In this document: one piece after another, positions 9,180 through 19,800 of the stretch
Numbering within the stretch: position 1 is the first letter of the stretch
Layout: every line of letters begins with the position of its first letter
DNA from: an uncultured Parolsenella sp.
Lineage (GTDB): Bacteria; Actinomycetota; Coriobacteriia; Coriobacteriales; Atopobiaceae
Length of the DNA: 64,000 nucleotides
Direction of reading: 5' to 3'
NCBI RefSeq assembly: GCF_934660935.1
Contig: NZ_CAKUIH010000002.1
Location: forward strand, 62,001-126,000
The notes under the pieces: model-generated
The model's database searches: none
Told to the model about the DNA's origin: nothing
The model's input: the letters and a program-made list of their open reading frames with translations, nothing else
Translations under genes and position numbers: made by a program

Positions 9180-9270
9180 CGGCGGGGTGTTTGACCGCTC
9201 CCTTTTTGCGGTATATCAAACCAAGCTAGTCAGACTCGTCTGTGTGTTCTGCCGTGGTGGGGAGGCCATC

Positions 9271-9714
9271 ATGAACAGGCTAAGAGACGTAGCCATTCCG
9301 TTGGCTCTTGCGATGCTTATGGCGGGTGTCTGGTTGAGGTTGCCGTCGTTGCCAGGACCAATCTGGGGCGCCGCGCTTGTGGAAGCGTATTCTCTTGTCA
9401 GCGGCATCCCAAACACCATCATGGGAATCGATGGGGTGACCCTGGCTGCGGTTATACTGTCTCGTCCGCTTATGTGGCTTTTCCTTGGCTATGCGGTGGC
9501 GGCGTCCGTCGGTTGCGGCCGCCGCGCCCTATTTGTCTCGTTTCTCATCCTGGTTGGCTTGGCCATCGTCTGCGTCGTCGCACGCCAAACTGTCGGCGTT
9601 GTCCTGTTGGGGCTCACCGACATCTCCATGCTTGGAGGAATCGCCTTCGTCCTGCCTGGCGTTTTCTGTGCCGTTGAGCGCCTCGTTGCCGCAAGAGCGT
9701 CTGCTGCAAGTTGA
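9271..9714 (+). CDS. Unknown integral membrane protein
   Basis: 147 residues with about four hydrophobic segments (near residues 7-22, 42-65, 73-95 and 105-130) and a short basic tail. GGGGAGG lies six bases before ATG 9271. A longer open frame from 9055 overlaps the previous gene and is not membrane-like, so I rejected it. I recognise no family. No clear terminator follows. Confidence 0.6.
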   Translation: MNRLRDVAIPLALAMLMAGVWLRLPSLPGPIWGAALVEAYSLVSGIPNTIMGIDGVTLAAVILSRPLMWLFLGYAVAASVGCGRRALFVSFLILVGLAIVCVVARQTVGVVLLGLTDISMLGGIAFVLPGVFCAVERLVAARASAAS

Positions 9715-9994
9715 TGCGACAGGAAGATGGTCCTGCATTTACCAGAAGGGGACTGGTTCCAATCTCGCCGGCCGGTCCCTTTGCCATCCGGCGAGCCGTT
9801 GCCGTTTGTGGAATCCGACAAGACTCCTTCACAGCAAGCGGCAGCTAATTTGCCGTGAACGGTTGATAATTGCGTGCGAGTGGTAGCAGCGGCTTTTCCC
9901 TCGGAAAACAGTAGTTGGGCATAAGGCGATTTTGCTCTATGCATGCCCGGCTGGGCATTTGCGCCCCATGCTGGGGAGTAGCTGCGGGTTTGCA
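9715..9994. other. Intergenic region with hairpins, no gene seen
   Basis: Contains a perfect 8-bp inverted repeat CTCGCCGG (9764-9771) with CCGGCGAG (9788-9795), without a T tract. I see no coding frame with a ribosome site. Confidence 0.4.
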
Positions 9995-10024
9995 TTGACA
10001 TATGCAAAACAACATTGATAATAT
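9989..10024 (+). promoter_or_regulatory. adhE promoter with overlapping palindrome
   Basis: TTGACA (9995-10000), 16 bases, GATAAT (10017-10022): close to the sigma-70-type consensus. A 7-bp inverted repeat, TTTGCAT (9989-9995) and ATGCAAA (10002-10008), overlaps the -35 box and may be a repressor site. The predicted leader before adhE is about 270 bases long, with a hairpin GGGCA/TGCCC at about 10263-10277. Confidence 0.6.
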
Positions 10025-10300
10025 GCGCATAATTAGCATGTTGACCATACAAACGTATGCAACCACCTTTGGGTAATCGTTGCGTAAATGACCAGTGAAG
10101 TCTGTGCAAGCGCAGGTAAACGCACTACCGCTCATCCCTTTGCGTATTTTGCGCCATTAAATTTCGGTATCATGTTCATGGTGTCTGAGGCTCAGGTTTT
10201 ATGCATGGGGCTAGAAGCCATGCGAAGTCCGGGCGCGTAGGCACGGAGCCAGTTGGTCAAAAGGGCAGCATTTGCCCACGAATCGATCTGGAGGTACCAC

Positions 10301-12922
10301 ATGGCAAAGGCGGAGAAGGTCATCGACAGCCTCGATGCCCTCAACTCGCGACTGGCCAGCATGCGCAAGGCGCAGGCCGAGTTCGCTACGTTCTCCCAGG
10401 AGCAGGTGGACAAGATCTTCCACGCGGCGGCCATCGCCGCCAACAAGGCCCGCATTCCTCTCGCCAAGATGGCGGTCGAAGAGACCGGCATGGGCATCGT
10501 GGAGGACAAGGTCATCAAGAACCACTATGCGGCCGAGTACATCTACAACAAGTACAAGAACATGAAGACCTGCGGCGTCATCGAGGAGGACCCGGCGTTT
10601 GGCTATAAGCGCATCGCCGAGCCCATCGGCATCGTCGCCGCCGTCATCCCCACCACCAACCCGACGTCTACGGCCATCTTCAAGACGCTCATCAGCCTGA
10701 AGACCCGTAACGCCATCCTCATCTCGCCGCACCCGCGCGCCAAGGCCTGCACCATCGAGGCCGCCCGCATCGTGCGCGACGCTGCCGTCGCCGCTGGCGC
10801 CCCCGAGGGCATCATCGACTGGATCGCCCAGCCGTCCCTCGAGCTCACCAACGAGCTCATGCGCTCCGCCGACATCATCCTGGCCACCGGTGGCCCGGGC
10901 ATGGTCCAGGCCGCGTACTCCTCCGGCAAGCCCGCCCTCGGCGTCGGCCCCGGCAACACGCCCGTGATCATCGACTCCACGGCAGACGTCAAGCTCGCGG
11001 TGAACTCGATCATCCACTCCAAGACCTTCGACAACGGCATGATCTGCGCGTCCGAGCAGTCCGTGACCGTCCTCGCCGACATCTACGACGAGGTCAAGGC
11101 CGAGTTCAAGGCCCGTGGCTGCTACTTCCTCAAGGGCGCCGAGCTCGACAAGGTCCGCAAGACCGTCATCGTCAACGGCTCCGTCAACGCCAAGATCGTC
11201 GGCCAGAGCGCCTACACCATCGCCAAGCTCGCCGGCGTTGAGGTGCCCGAGAAGACCAAGATCCTCATCGGCGAGGTCACCAGCGTCGACCCGTCCGAGG
11301 AGATGGCTCACGAGAAGCTGTCCCCGGTCCTCGGCATGTACAAGGCCAAGACCTTCGACGAGGCTATCGCCAAGGCAGAGCGCCTCGTCGCCGACGGCGG
11401 CTACGGCCACACCTCCTCGCTCTACATCGCCGTGACCGAGAAGGAGAAGATGGCCAAGCACGCCGAGGCCATGAAGACCTGCCGTATCCTCGTCAACACC
11501 CCGTCCTCCCAGGGCGGCATCGGCGACCTCTACAACTTCAAGATGGCGCCGTCCCTCACGCTGGGCTGCGGCTCCTGGGGCGGCAACTCCGTCTCCGAGA
11601 ACGTTGGTCCCAAGCACCTGCTCAATGTCAAGACGGTCGCTGAGAGGCGGGAGAACATGCTCTGGTTCCGCGCACCCGAGAAGGTCTACTTCAAGAGGGG
11701 CTGCATGCCGGTCGCCCTCGACGAGCTCGGCACGATCATGGGCAAGAAGCGTGCCTTCATCGTGACCGACCAGTTCCTTTACAAGAACGGCTACATCAAG
11801 CCGATCGAGCAGAAGCTCGACGAGCTCGGCATCGAGCACGCCTGCTTCTGGGACGTCGCCCCGGACCCGACGCTGCAGTGCGCTCGCGAGGGTGCCAAGA
11901 TCCTCGACTCCTTCCAGCCTGACGTGATCATCGCCTTCGGCGGCGGCTCCGCCATGGACGCCGGCAAGATCATGTGGGTCCTCTACGAGCACCCCGAGGC
12001 CAACTTCGAGGACATGGCCATGGACTTCATGGACATCCGCAAGAGGGTCTACACCTACCCGGAGATGGGCTCCAAGGCCTACTTCGTGGCCATCCCCACC
12101 TCCTCCGGCACCGGCTCCGAGTGCACGCCGTTCTCCGTCATCACCGACGCCGAGACCGGCATCAAGTGGCCGCTCGCTGACTACGCGCTGCTCCCGAACA
12201 TGGCCATCGTCGACGCCAACAACATGGACTCCCAGCCCAAGGGCCTCACCTCGGCCTCTGGCGTGGACGTCCTCACGCACGCCCTCGAGGCCTACGTCTC
12301 CGTCATGGCGAGCGACTGGACCGACCCGTACGCCCTGCAGGCCATGAAGCTCGTCTTCGAGTACCTGCCGCGCGCCTATGACAAGGGTGCCGCCGACCCC
12401 GAGGCCCGCGAGCGCATGGCCAACGCCTCCTGCCTCGCCGGCATGGCCTTCGCCAACGCCTTCCTCGGCCTCAACCACTCCATGGCCCACAAGCTCGGCG
12501 CCTACCACCACATCCCGCACGGCCTGGCCAACGCCGTCATCCTCACGCGCGTCATGCGCTACAACGCGGCCGATGTCCCGACCAAGATGGGCACCTTCCC
12601 GCAGTACGCCTACCCGCACGCGAAGGCCCGCTACGCCGAGGCCGCCCGCTACTGCGGCGTGACCGGCAAGAACGACGACGAGGTCTTCGAGAACTTCATC
12701 GCCAAGATCGAGGAGCTCAAGGAGAAGGTCGGCGTCAAGCAGACCATCGCCGAGTACGGCGTGGACGAGAAGGACTTCCTTGCCACGCTCGATGAGATGA
12801 CCGAGAACGCGTTCAACGACCAGTGCACGCCGGCCAACCCGCGTTACCCGCTCATGAGTGAGATCAAGGAGCTCTACCTCGACGCCTACTACGGCCGCGA
12901 GCCGAAGAGCTACGAGGAGTAA
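10301..12922 (+). CDS. adhE: Bifunctional acetaldehyde-CoA / alcohol dehydrogenase
   Basis: Reduces acetyl-CoA to acetaldehyde and then ethanol, regenerating NAD+ in fermentation; the family forms large filaments (spirosomes). The N-terminal aldehyde dehydrogenase half has the catalytic Cys in NGMICASEQS near residue 248. The C-terminal iron alcohol dehydrogenase half has GGGSAMDAGK, DVLTHALEAY near 656 and the metal ligands in NHSMAHKLGAYHHIPHG. Start 10301 with GGAGG six bases upstream gives 873 residues, the normal length. It stands alone behind a strong promoter. Confidence 0.97.
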   Translation: MAKAEKVIDSLDALNSRLASMRKAQAEFATFSQEQVDKIFHAAAIAANKARIPLAKMAVEETGMGIVEDKVIKNHYAAEYIYNKYKNMKTCGVIEEDPAFGYKRIAEPIGIVAAVIPTTNPTSTAIFKTLISLKTRNAILISPHPRAKACTIEAARIVRDAAVAAGAPEGIIDWIAQPSLELTNELMRSADIILATGGPGMVQAAYSSGKPALGVGPGNTPVIIDSTADVKLAVNSIIHSKTFDNGMICASEQSVTVLADIYDEVKAEFKARGCYFLKGAELDKVRKTVIVNGSVNAKIVGQSAYTIAKLAGVEVPEKTKILIGEVTSVDPSEEMAHEKLSPVLGMYKAKTFDEAIAKAERLVADGGYGHTSSLYIAVTEKEKMAKHAEAMKTCRILVNTPSSQGGIGDLYNFKMAPSLTLGCGSWGGNSVSENVGPKHLLNVKTVAERRENMLWFRAPEKVYFKRGCMPVALDELGTIMGKKRAFIVTDQFLYKNGYIKPIEQKLDELGIEHACFWDVAPDPTLQCAREGAKILDSFQPDVIIAFGGGSAMDAGKIMWVLYEHPEANFEDMAMDFMDIRKRVYTYPEMGSKAYFVAIPTSSGTGSECTPFSVITDAETGIKWPLADYALLPNMAIVDANNMDSQPKGLTSASGVDVLTHALEAYVSVMASDWTDPYALQAMKLVFEYLPRAYDKGAADPEARERMANASCLAGMAFANAFLGLNHSMAHKLGAYHHIPHGLANAVILTRVMRYNAADVPTKMGTFPQYAYPHAKARYAEAARYCGVTGKNDDEVFENFIAKIEELKEKVGVKQTIAEYGVDEKDFLATLDEMTENAFNDQCTPANPRYPLMSEIKELYLDAYYGREPKSYEE

Positions 12923-12983
12923 ATCGTGAACTACGTGGCGGCTTCCTGCCAGGGACTGGCAGGTGCCGTCACGAGTCCAAGGC

Positions 12984-13011
12984 TGCCGGACGTGCGGGGG
13001 CGCGTCCGGCA
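12984..13011 (+). other. Perfect 9-bp hairpin between adhE and the next gene
   Basis: TGCCGGACG and CGTCCGGCA around a 10-nt loop. There is no T tract, so it may act as an RNA processing or stability element rather than a terminator. Confidence 0.5.
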
Positions 13012-13040
13012 CATCAGGAGGAACCCTAAGGAGGCTTCTC

Positions 13041-13802
13041 ATGGAGCTACCGGAGAACAAGGTCGAGCTCGCTCGACGCGGTAACAAGGTCGTCTATGAC
13101 GCCGGCGATCGCATCGTCAAGGTGTTCAACAACTCCAAGCCCGAGAGCGACGTCTTCAACGAGGCGCTCAACCTCGCCCGCATCGAGGAGTCCGGCATTC
13201 GCGTTCCCGCGATCGTCGAGGTCTCTCGCTGCGAGGAGGGCTGGGCTCTCGCCACGGAGAAGATCGCTGGCACCACGCTCGCCGAGCGCATGAAGGCTGA
13301 CAAGAAGAACGTCGAGGCCTACCTCGAGCAGTTCGTCCGCCTCCAGCTCGAGATCAACGGTCACACCGCGCCGCTGCTCAACCGTCAGCGCGACAAGTAC
13401 GCCCGCATGATCAACGGCCTGACCGAGATCGACGCCACGACCCGCTACGAGCTGCTCATGCGTCTCGACGGCATGAAGGTCGAGAATAGGGTCTGCCACG
13501 GCGACTTCAATCCGTCGAACGTCATCGTCGGCGACGACGGCCTGCTCTACGTCTGCGACTGGGCTCACGCGACCCAGGGTTCGCCCGCGGCTGACGCTGC
13601 CATGACGTACCTGCTGTTCGCGCTCGAGGACCTTGACCTCGCGGACAAGTACCTCGTCCTGTTCTGCAAGATGGCTGACATGCCGATCCAGGTCGTCCGT
13701 CGCTGGACGAGCATCGTCGCCGCCAGCGAGCTGGCTCGCCACCGCGACGCTAAGGAGGAAGAGTTCCTCCGCAGCTGGATCGACGTGGCTGATTACCAGT
13801 AG
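13041..13802 (+). CDS. Aminoglycoside phosphotransferase / choline-kinase-like protein
   Basis: 253 residues with the APH kinase fold. The ATP-binding lysine region is DRIVKVF near residue 29. The catalytic loop is HGDFNPSNVIV near 154, and the metal-binding Asp is in CDWAHA near 173. The substrate is not evident; in this superfamily it may be a sugar, choline, an antibiotic or another hydroxyl compound. AAGGAGG six bases before ATG 13041 fixes the start. It follows adhE but is separated from it by a hairpin. Confidence 0.8.
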   Translation: MELPENKVELARRGNKVVYDAGDRIVKVFNNSKPESDVFNEALNLARIEESGIRVPAIVEVSRCEEGWALATEKIAGTTLAERMKADKKNVEAYLEQFVRLQLEINGHTAPLLNRQRDKYARMINGLTEIDATTRYELLMRLDGMKVENRVCHGDFNPSNVIVGDDGLLYVCDWAHATQGSPAADAAMTYLLFALEDLDLADKYLVLFCKMADMPIQVVRRWTSIVAASELARHRDAKEEEFLRSWIDVADYQ

Positions 13803-13826
13803 GGTTGGTTGACTGAACGCTAGCGC

Positions 13827-13935
13827 GGCCCCCGGAGGCTCCTCGCAAACGTCCTCGCTCGCATGCTAGTGCGAGTCGTAGCCAATAGCGGCTGCGGAAT
13901 GTTTGCTACGGAGCCTCCGGGGGCCTTTCGTGTTT
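13827..13935 (+). terminator. Very long hairpin terminator
   Basis: A perfect 16-bp outer stem (13827-13842 with 13910-13925; core CCCCCGGAGGC) and a second 6-bp stem GCAAAC (13845-13850) with GTTTGC (13901-13906). Inside is a CTCGC/GCGAG hairpin. TTTCGTGTTTT follows. It ends the phosphotransferase gene and is much larger than a usual terminator. Confidence 0.7.
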
Positions 13936-14093
13936 TGGGACCTTGCCGGTGGTAATCGCCACGGCACCAGCGAGCTACGGGCTGCTGTGGTGGCTGCGGA
14001 ATGTTTGCTTAGGAACCTCAGGCCTCTTTCGTGTTTTGGAACCCATTCTGGTGGCAAGTGCCACGGCGCCAGGGGGCTACGGGCTGCTGTGGT
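13891..14093. repeat. Imperfect tandem duplication, about 102 bp
   Basis: Two copies start at 13891 and 13993. Both contain GCTGCGGAATGTTTGCT, TTTCGTGTTTTGG and GCTACGGGCTGCTGTGGTG. The first copy includes the right arm of the long hairpin terminator; in the second copy that arm has diverged and no longer pairs. Confidence 0.75.
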
Positions 14094-14149
14094 GGGGACT
14101 GGTGGGGTGGTACACTTGTTCTATCTGACGGCTTTGAGGGGAGTGGCGT

Positions 14150-15013
14150 GTGAAGGTCCTTCTCGTTCCCAATTACTCGCGGGCTGATGCCATCCAGGCG
14201 GCGGCTACGCTCGAGGTTTGGCTTTCCCACGAGGGTGTCGAGGTGGTCTGGGCGCACGACAAGAAACGCGAGCCTAACCGCACCTGTGACCCTTCGGGTG
14301 CCGTGCTCGTGGTTTCCCTCGGTGGTGACGGCACGCTCCTGCGCGCCGCGAGCATCGTGGGCTATCGCGAGATTCCCATCCTCGGCCTCTCCTTTGGCCA
14401 TCTCGGCTTTCTTACCGGTGCTGGCTCGGAGAACATCGTTGAGTCCGTCTCGCGCGCGCTCGCGGGCGAGATGCACCAGAGCAGGCGCGCCACGCTTGAC
14501 GTGGGCGTCACGTTCGACTGCGGTGGCGGCCTTCTTCGCGACACGCATCATTTCGCCTTGAACGAGCTCGCCCTCACGCGCGGCGCGCTGGGCGACATGA
14601 TCGAGTTCGACGTCGACGTCTCCGGCAACCACATTGACCGCCTTCGCGGCGACGGCTTCGTGGTCTCCACGGCGACGGGTTCCACCGGCTATGCCCTCTC
14701 CAGCGGCGGCCCCATCGTGACGCCCGAGTTCAGCGGCATGGTCTGCGTGCCCATCGCGCCGCACACCATCCTCGCGCGCGCGTTCCTCACCTCTTCCTCG
14801 GACGTGGTCGAGGTCTCCCTCTCGGACGATCGCCCGGCGGAGAGCAGCGTGTTCGTCGATGGCCAGCTCGTGACCTGCCCGGAGGGCGGCTCGGCCATGA
14901 AGTGCACGGTCAGGCGCGGCCCGGGCGACGTCATCCTGCTCGACTCCGACGCGGGCGGGTTCTATGACTCGGTGTCGCGCGTGTTCTATGGCCAGATGCG
15001 GAAGAAGCAGTAA
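14150..15013 (+). CDS. nadK: NAD kinase
   Basis: Phosphorylates NAD+ to NADP+. Family motifs: GGDGTLLRAA near residue 58, LNELALTRG, and STATGSTGYALSSGG near 168. It has a GTG start at 14150 with GAGGGGAG six bases upstream; 287 residues is typical. It precedes recN by 33 bases. A nadK-recN pair is common in Gram-positive bacteria. Confidence 0.95.
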   Translation: MKVLLVPNYSRADAIQAAATLEVWLSHEGVEVVWAHDKKREPNRTCDPSGAVLVVSLGGDGTLLRAASIVGYREIPILGLSFGHLGFLTGAGSENIVESVSRALAGEMHQSRRATLDVGVTFDCGGGLLRDTHHFALNELALTRGALGDMIEFDVDVSGNHIDRLRGDGFVVSTATGSTGYALSSGGPIVTPEFSGMVCVPIAPHTILARAFLTSSSDVVEVSLSDDRPAESSVFVDGQLVTCPEGGSAMKCTVRRGPGDVILLDSDAGGFYDSVSRVFYGQMRKKQ

Positions 15014-15046
15014 CGACGGCGCAGGCCCCAGGGGAGGTCCCATTCA

Positions 15047-16681
15047 ATGATTGACGAGCTCCACGTCGAGAGCGTGGCACTCATCCGCGACGCGACGCTC
15101 GTGCCCGCCGCGGGCCTCACCGTGCTCACGGGCGAGACGGGTGCGGGCAAGACCGCGCTGCTCAGCGCCTGCAAGTTGCTTGTGGGCGAGCGCGCGGACG
15201 CCGGCGCCGTTCGCGAGGGTGATGACCACCTGCTTGTCGAGGGGCGCGTCTACCTCGGTCTCGATGACGTCGACGGTCACATCGTGAGGCGTCGCGTTGA
15301 GTCCGCGGGCCGCGGGCGCGTCGAGATCGACGGGCGCATGGCCAGCGTGTCTGAGCTTGCGGAGAAGGTGGGCTCCACGGTCGATCTCTGCGGCCAGCAC
15401 GAGCACCAGCGCCTGCTTTCCACCTCCACGCACGCCCAGATGCTCGACGCGTGGGCGGGGGAGGGCGTCGCCGCGGCGCTCGCCGCCTACCGCGAGGCCT
15501 TCGCTTCTGCACGAGACGCTCGCGCTGAGTACGAGCGCGTCGACGAGCTCTCTCGCTCCGGCGCGGAGAGGCTCGAGCAGGCCGCCTTCGAGCTCAGGCG
15601 CATTGACGAGGTTGACCCGCTGGAGGGTGAGCTCGAGGAGCTCGAGGAGGCGCTGCCTCGAGCGGAACACGCCGAGGCCCTTCTCCGCGCAAGCGAGGGG
15701 GCGCGCGAGGCGATCGCGGGTGACGCGGGGGCCATGGATGCGCTCTCCTCCGCGGTCTCGACTCTGCGGGACGCCGCTCGCTTCGACAACGCACTTTCCG
15801 CGCTCGCGGACTCCCTCGAGAGCTCGCTCATTGACATCGATGACCTCGCTTCAAGGCTTCGTGACTACCGCGACTCCGTCGACCTTGACCCGGAGGAGCT
15901 CGTTCGCATGCAGGAGCGCATGGGCGCGCTCCAGGGCCTCATGCGCTCGTACGGCCCCAGCATGGCGGATGTGTTCGCCAGGCGTGAGGCGGCGCGCGTG
16001 GTCGTCGAGGCCGCCGGGGATTCCGGCGAGCGCGTGCGCCTGGCGCACCGTGCGATGGAGGAGGCGGAGGCCGCGCTTGCCAAGGCGGCAGACGCCCTCG
16101 ATGCCGCTCGCTCCGAGGCGGCGCCGCGCTTTGCCGCCGCCGTGACGGGGCAGATGGGGCGTCTCGAGATGGGTGGCGCGGAACTCGAGGTCAGGTGCGA
16201 GCGCATGCCGCGCGCACAGTGGACGCCGGCGGGTCCCAGCAAGATCGAGCTCATGTATCGTTCCGGCGCGGGGCTCACGCCACGGCCGCTCAGGAAGATC
16301 GCGAGCGGCGGCGAGGTGAGCCGCGTGATGCTCGCCTGCAAGGTCGTCCTTGGCCAGGCGGATGGCGTCGACACCCTCGTCTTCGACGAGGTCGATGCCG
16401 GCGTGGGTGGTTCGACCGCCCGTTCGCTCGCCGCCGTGCTCGCGGACCTCGCGAAGACGCATCAGGTCATCGTCGTGACGCACCTGGCGCAGGTCGCCGT
16501 GATGGGCGAGTGCCACTACCTCGTCTCCAAGGGCATCGGCGCCGACGGCAAGCCCGAGACGAGCCTTCGCCAGATTGACGGTGACGAGCGCGTGGCCGAG
16601 ATCGCCCGCATGCTCTCCGGCGACGCGAGCGAGATTTCGCTCGAGCACGCTCGCGAGCTGCTTACGGAGGCGCGCGCCTAG
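15047..16681 (+). CDS. recN: DNA repair protein RecN
   Basis: SMC-like ATPase that acts at double-strand breaks. Walker A is LTGETGAGKTALLSA near residues 24-38, and the ABC signature region includes KIASGGEVSR. Walker B/D-loop is LVFDEVDAGVGG near 445. A long helical coiled-coil centre separates the two ATPase halves. The length of 544 is normal. It precedes the AddAB nuclease genes that resect the same breaks. Confidence 0.95.
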   Translation: MIDELHVESVALIRDATLVPAAGLTVLTGETGAGKTALLSACKLLVGERADAGAVREGDDHLLVEGRVYLGLDDVDGHIVRRRVESAGRGRVEIDGRMASVSELAEKVGSTVDLCGQHEHQRLLSTSTHAQMLDAWAGEGVAAALAAYREAFASARDARAEYERVDELSRSGAERLEQAAFELRRIDEVDPLEGELEELEEALPRAEHAEALLRASEGAREAIAGDAGAMDALSSAVSTLRDAARFDNALSALADSLESSLIDIDDLASRLRDYRDSVDLDPEELVRMQERMGALQGLMRSYGPSMADVFARREAARVVVEAAGDSGERVRLAHRAMEEAEAALAKAADALDAARSEAAPRFAAAVTGQMGRLEMGGAELEVRCERMPRAQWTPAGPSKIELMYRSGAGLTPRPLRKIASGGEVSRVMLACKVVLGQADGVDTLVFDEVDAGVGGSTARSLAAVLADLAKTHQVIVVTHLAQVAVMGECHYLVSKGIGADGKPETSLRQIDGDERVAEIARMLSGDASEISLEHARELLTEARA

Positions 16682-16734
16682 GCACGCCCTCGTGCCGGCG
16701 GAGGCGTGCGGCTAGGCACGCCCTTGTGCCAGCG
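16678..16734. repeat. 34-bp tandem duplication over the recN stop codon
   Basis: Copies at 16678-16700 and 16712-16734 differ at two bases. Each starts at CTAGGCACGCCCT and forms a GGCAC/GTGCC hairpin. The first copy includes the recN stop codon. Confidence 0.7.
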
Positions 16735-16871
16735 ACGGTCGCGCATGCATCAGCTTTCAAGCGGACGTGCGCCGTGCTTTGCCAGTGCGCTACCCTGGGC
16801 TTTTATCCGATTTATAAATGTCCGCTTTACGCGGTAGGATTGTCGGGAAAGACCTCGACAAGCGGAGGAAC

Positions 16872-19800
16872 ATGGCTCTTCGACTTATCACAACGTCAGA
16901 TGAGAGGCTCGTCGGTGCCTCGGCCGTCAGCGTGCTCGATGCGGGGCGTGCGGCGTCGGGAAGGGCGCTCGTGTTCGTGCCGAGCCTCACGTGTGGGCTT
17001 GAGGTCCAGCGTGAGCTTGCAGCCGCCGGTCTCACGGCCGGTGTCGACTGCGAGACGCCCTCCACGTGGACGGACCTCCGCTGGGCACTCTACGGAGACG
17101 GGCGCTCGCTTGTGACGCGCGGGCTTCGTCCCGTTCTCATGAGCCTCGTCGCCGCGGGTCACGAGATGGCCCCGCTCGACGGGGGCGAGGGTACGGTCGC
17201 CTTGCTCTGCGATGTCGTCGCTCGTGCCCTTCCCTGGCTTCCCGCCGCGGGGGAGCGAGCTTCGCTCACCGCGGGCGAGGCGCGCGCCCTCGATCTCACG
17301 GATGCCTATGCGCAGGCCCTCGCCGAGAAGGGTTTCGTGGAGCCCTGCGAGGCGACCTCGCTCCTGCCTGCCATGATGGGAGAGCAGGGCGCGCCCGTGC
17401 CTCCCTGCGTATTCCTGGGCTTTGACGAGTTCAACCGGGTGACGAGGGAGCTTATCTGCGCGCTTGCCCGCCTGGGCGAGGTCACCGTCTTCGTGCGCGT
17501 CCTCGAGGGCGAGGCGTCTGGCAGGGCCCTCGCCTCCGCGGGCGAGCTTCGCGAGGCCGCTGTCGCCGCTGGGATCGAGGTCATCGACGAGGTAGTTTCT
17601 GCCGCGGAGCCCATCTCTCGTGAGCCCGAGCTCAACTCGCTTCTCGGCACGTTGTTCCGACCGGCTTCCGAGGTGCTTAGGCCCACGGGCGCGGTCAGGC
17701 TGCTCGAGCCCGCGGGTCCGCTCGCTCAAGACGAGGCGGCATGCCAGCATATCCAGGGGCTTGCCTCCGAGGGTGCCACGCACGTGGTCGTCGTCTCTCC
17801 AGACGCTCGCGCCACTTGGCGCTCGCTTGCGCCCAAGCTCCACGCCCGCGGCGTTTCCGTCCGTGGCAGCCTGCGTCTTTCCGTCGAGGAGACGGGCGCC
17901 GGCGCGGGTCTCCTCCGCCTTGCGGATTCGGTGGCGCACCTGGTCGAGCTTGATGCCTCGTGGCCTTCGAAGGAGGAGCTCGCGAGCCCGGAGTGCCTGC
18001 CGGACATGAGCTGGTGGCCGCCGCGTGGCCTCACGGACTTCCTGATGGGTGTCTCCTCCCGCGCTGGCGCGGAGGTTGCCTGGCGTCGTGACGTCTCCTG
18101 GCGCGGCAATCGCATCCTGTCTCCCGCCGCCGTCCTCGCGACGCTCCAGAACCAGTCCCTCACCTCGCCTGCAGTCGCCGCCGCCACGCGTGACCTCATG
18201 CAGGGTCACGTTGGCGCCGCCGCGACGAGGCTGCTCCTCGCCGCGGCCCAGCCCGCCCAGGACGAGGACGGCATCCCGGTTGAGCAGCCGGCGGAGCCTT
18301 CTGCGGAGGAGTCCCTTGCCCGCGCGGCGGATGCCGCGGCCCTGGCGGCGCTGGCGGAGGCCGGCCGCACGCTCAAGGCGGCGGGCGTCTCGCTTGACGC
18401 GGGCTACAGCCTGAACGAGCTCGTTCGTCTCGTCCACGCGGCGCTGATGGGCTCCTCGGTTCAGGTCAGGCCCGGGCTCGCGTGCGATGGCGCAACGTGC
18501 GTGGTAGACGTCGTGTCTCCCACGGACGCCGCGGCGCTTGCCCCTGCGTCTGCGGACGCGCTTGTCTACCTCGGCCTCGATGCGGGAACGACTCCCGTCC
18601 CCGCCCCGGGCGGCGCCTTCGAGCGCCTTCTCGATGCCACCGGCGTCGAGGCACCCCAGGATCCGCTCGATGCCTCGCGCGCCCGTTTCGCGAGCGCCTT
18701 GCGCGTTCCTGCGCGCTCGCTCGCGCTCGTGTGCCCCTCGCATGACGCGTCTGCGACGGAGACCTTCCCCTCGGTGATGCTGTCCGAGGTCCTGGCCTGC
18801 TACTCGGAGGCGAACGCCTCCGGCGAGCTGCGCTGCGCGCTCGAGTCCGCGCCGTCGAGCCGTCTCGACGAGGGGTCCGTCGAGGAGAACATCGGAGCTG
18901 AGCCCGTTGCTCCGGCAACTCATGAGGTGGCCCCTCGCGCCGAGGCGGGCCATCTCGACCCTGCACTGCGCCGCCTCGTCGTGGTTCCTCGCGATGGTCA
19001 GGCGGAGCTTCCGGGGGGCCGCCTGTCGCTTTCCGCCTCCCAGGTCGAGACCTACCTCGAGTGCCCGTTCAAGTGGTTCACGCTGCGTCGCCTCGGCCTC
19101 GATGACATGGACGCCACCTTCACCAACATGCAGATGGGCACCTTTGCGCACCGCGTGCTCGAGGTGACCCACAGGCGCCTTTTCCTGGAGGCCGCCCAGG
19201 CCGCGGGCCTTCTGGGGGGCGAGCTCGGCGAGGAGCCGGAGAACGGCGCCTCATTCTGGCTGGATCCCCTCGTCCGCGTTCCAGGCTCGCGCGTGGACCA
19301 GCAGACGCTCCCGCATGCCATCGAACTCCTTCGCGCGGAGTTTGCGGAGCACTACGCCCATCAGCGTGCGGAGGGCAAGACGAGGGCGAAGCAAGCGCTC
19401 GTTCCCCACGTGCCGAGCGAGCTCCGTCGCCTCGAGGAGCTCGAGCGCGACCTCATCTCGACGCTCGAGTACGAGGCAACCCTCTTTGACGGCTTCGAGC
19501 CGCGACTCTTCGAGGGGGACTTCGGAGGCAAGAGCGGCCGTCCCGCGACGTATGCCGGCGCGGACTTCGTGGGCACCATCGACCGCCTCGACGTCGACGC
19601 CGAGGGTCGCGCCGTCGTCATCGACTATAAGCACAAGGGCGCGCTCTTTGACGAGTATGCCCTTCTGCCAAGGGGCGACCAGGACTGGGATGCCGGCTTC
19701 GTGCTTCCCAATCGCGTCCAGACCCTCATCTACGCGAGTATCGCGAGGGAGTTCTTCTCGAGCGAGGGCATACGGGTCGTGGGCTCTCTCTACCTCGGCA

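Noticed and set aside
10211..13087. 958-codon minus-strand frame across adhE
   Set aside because: It is antisense to adhE and has no recognisable motif.
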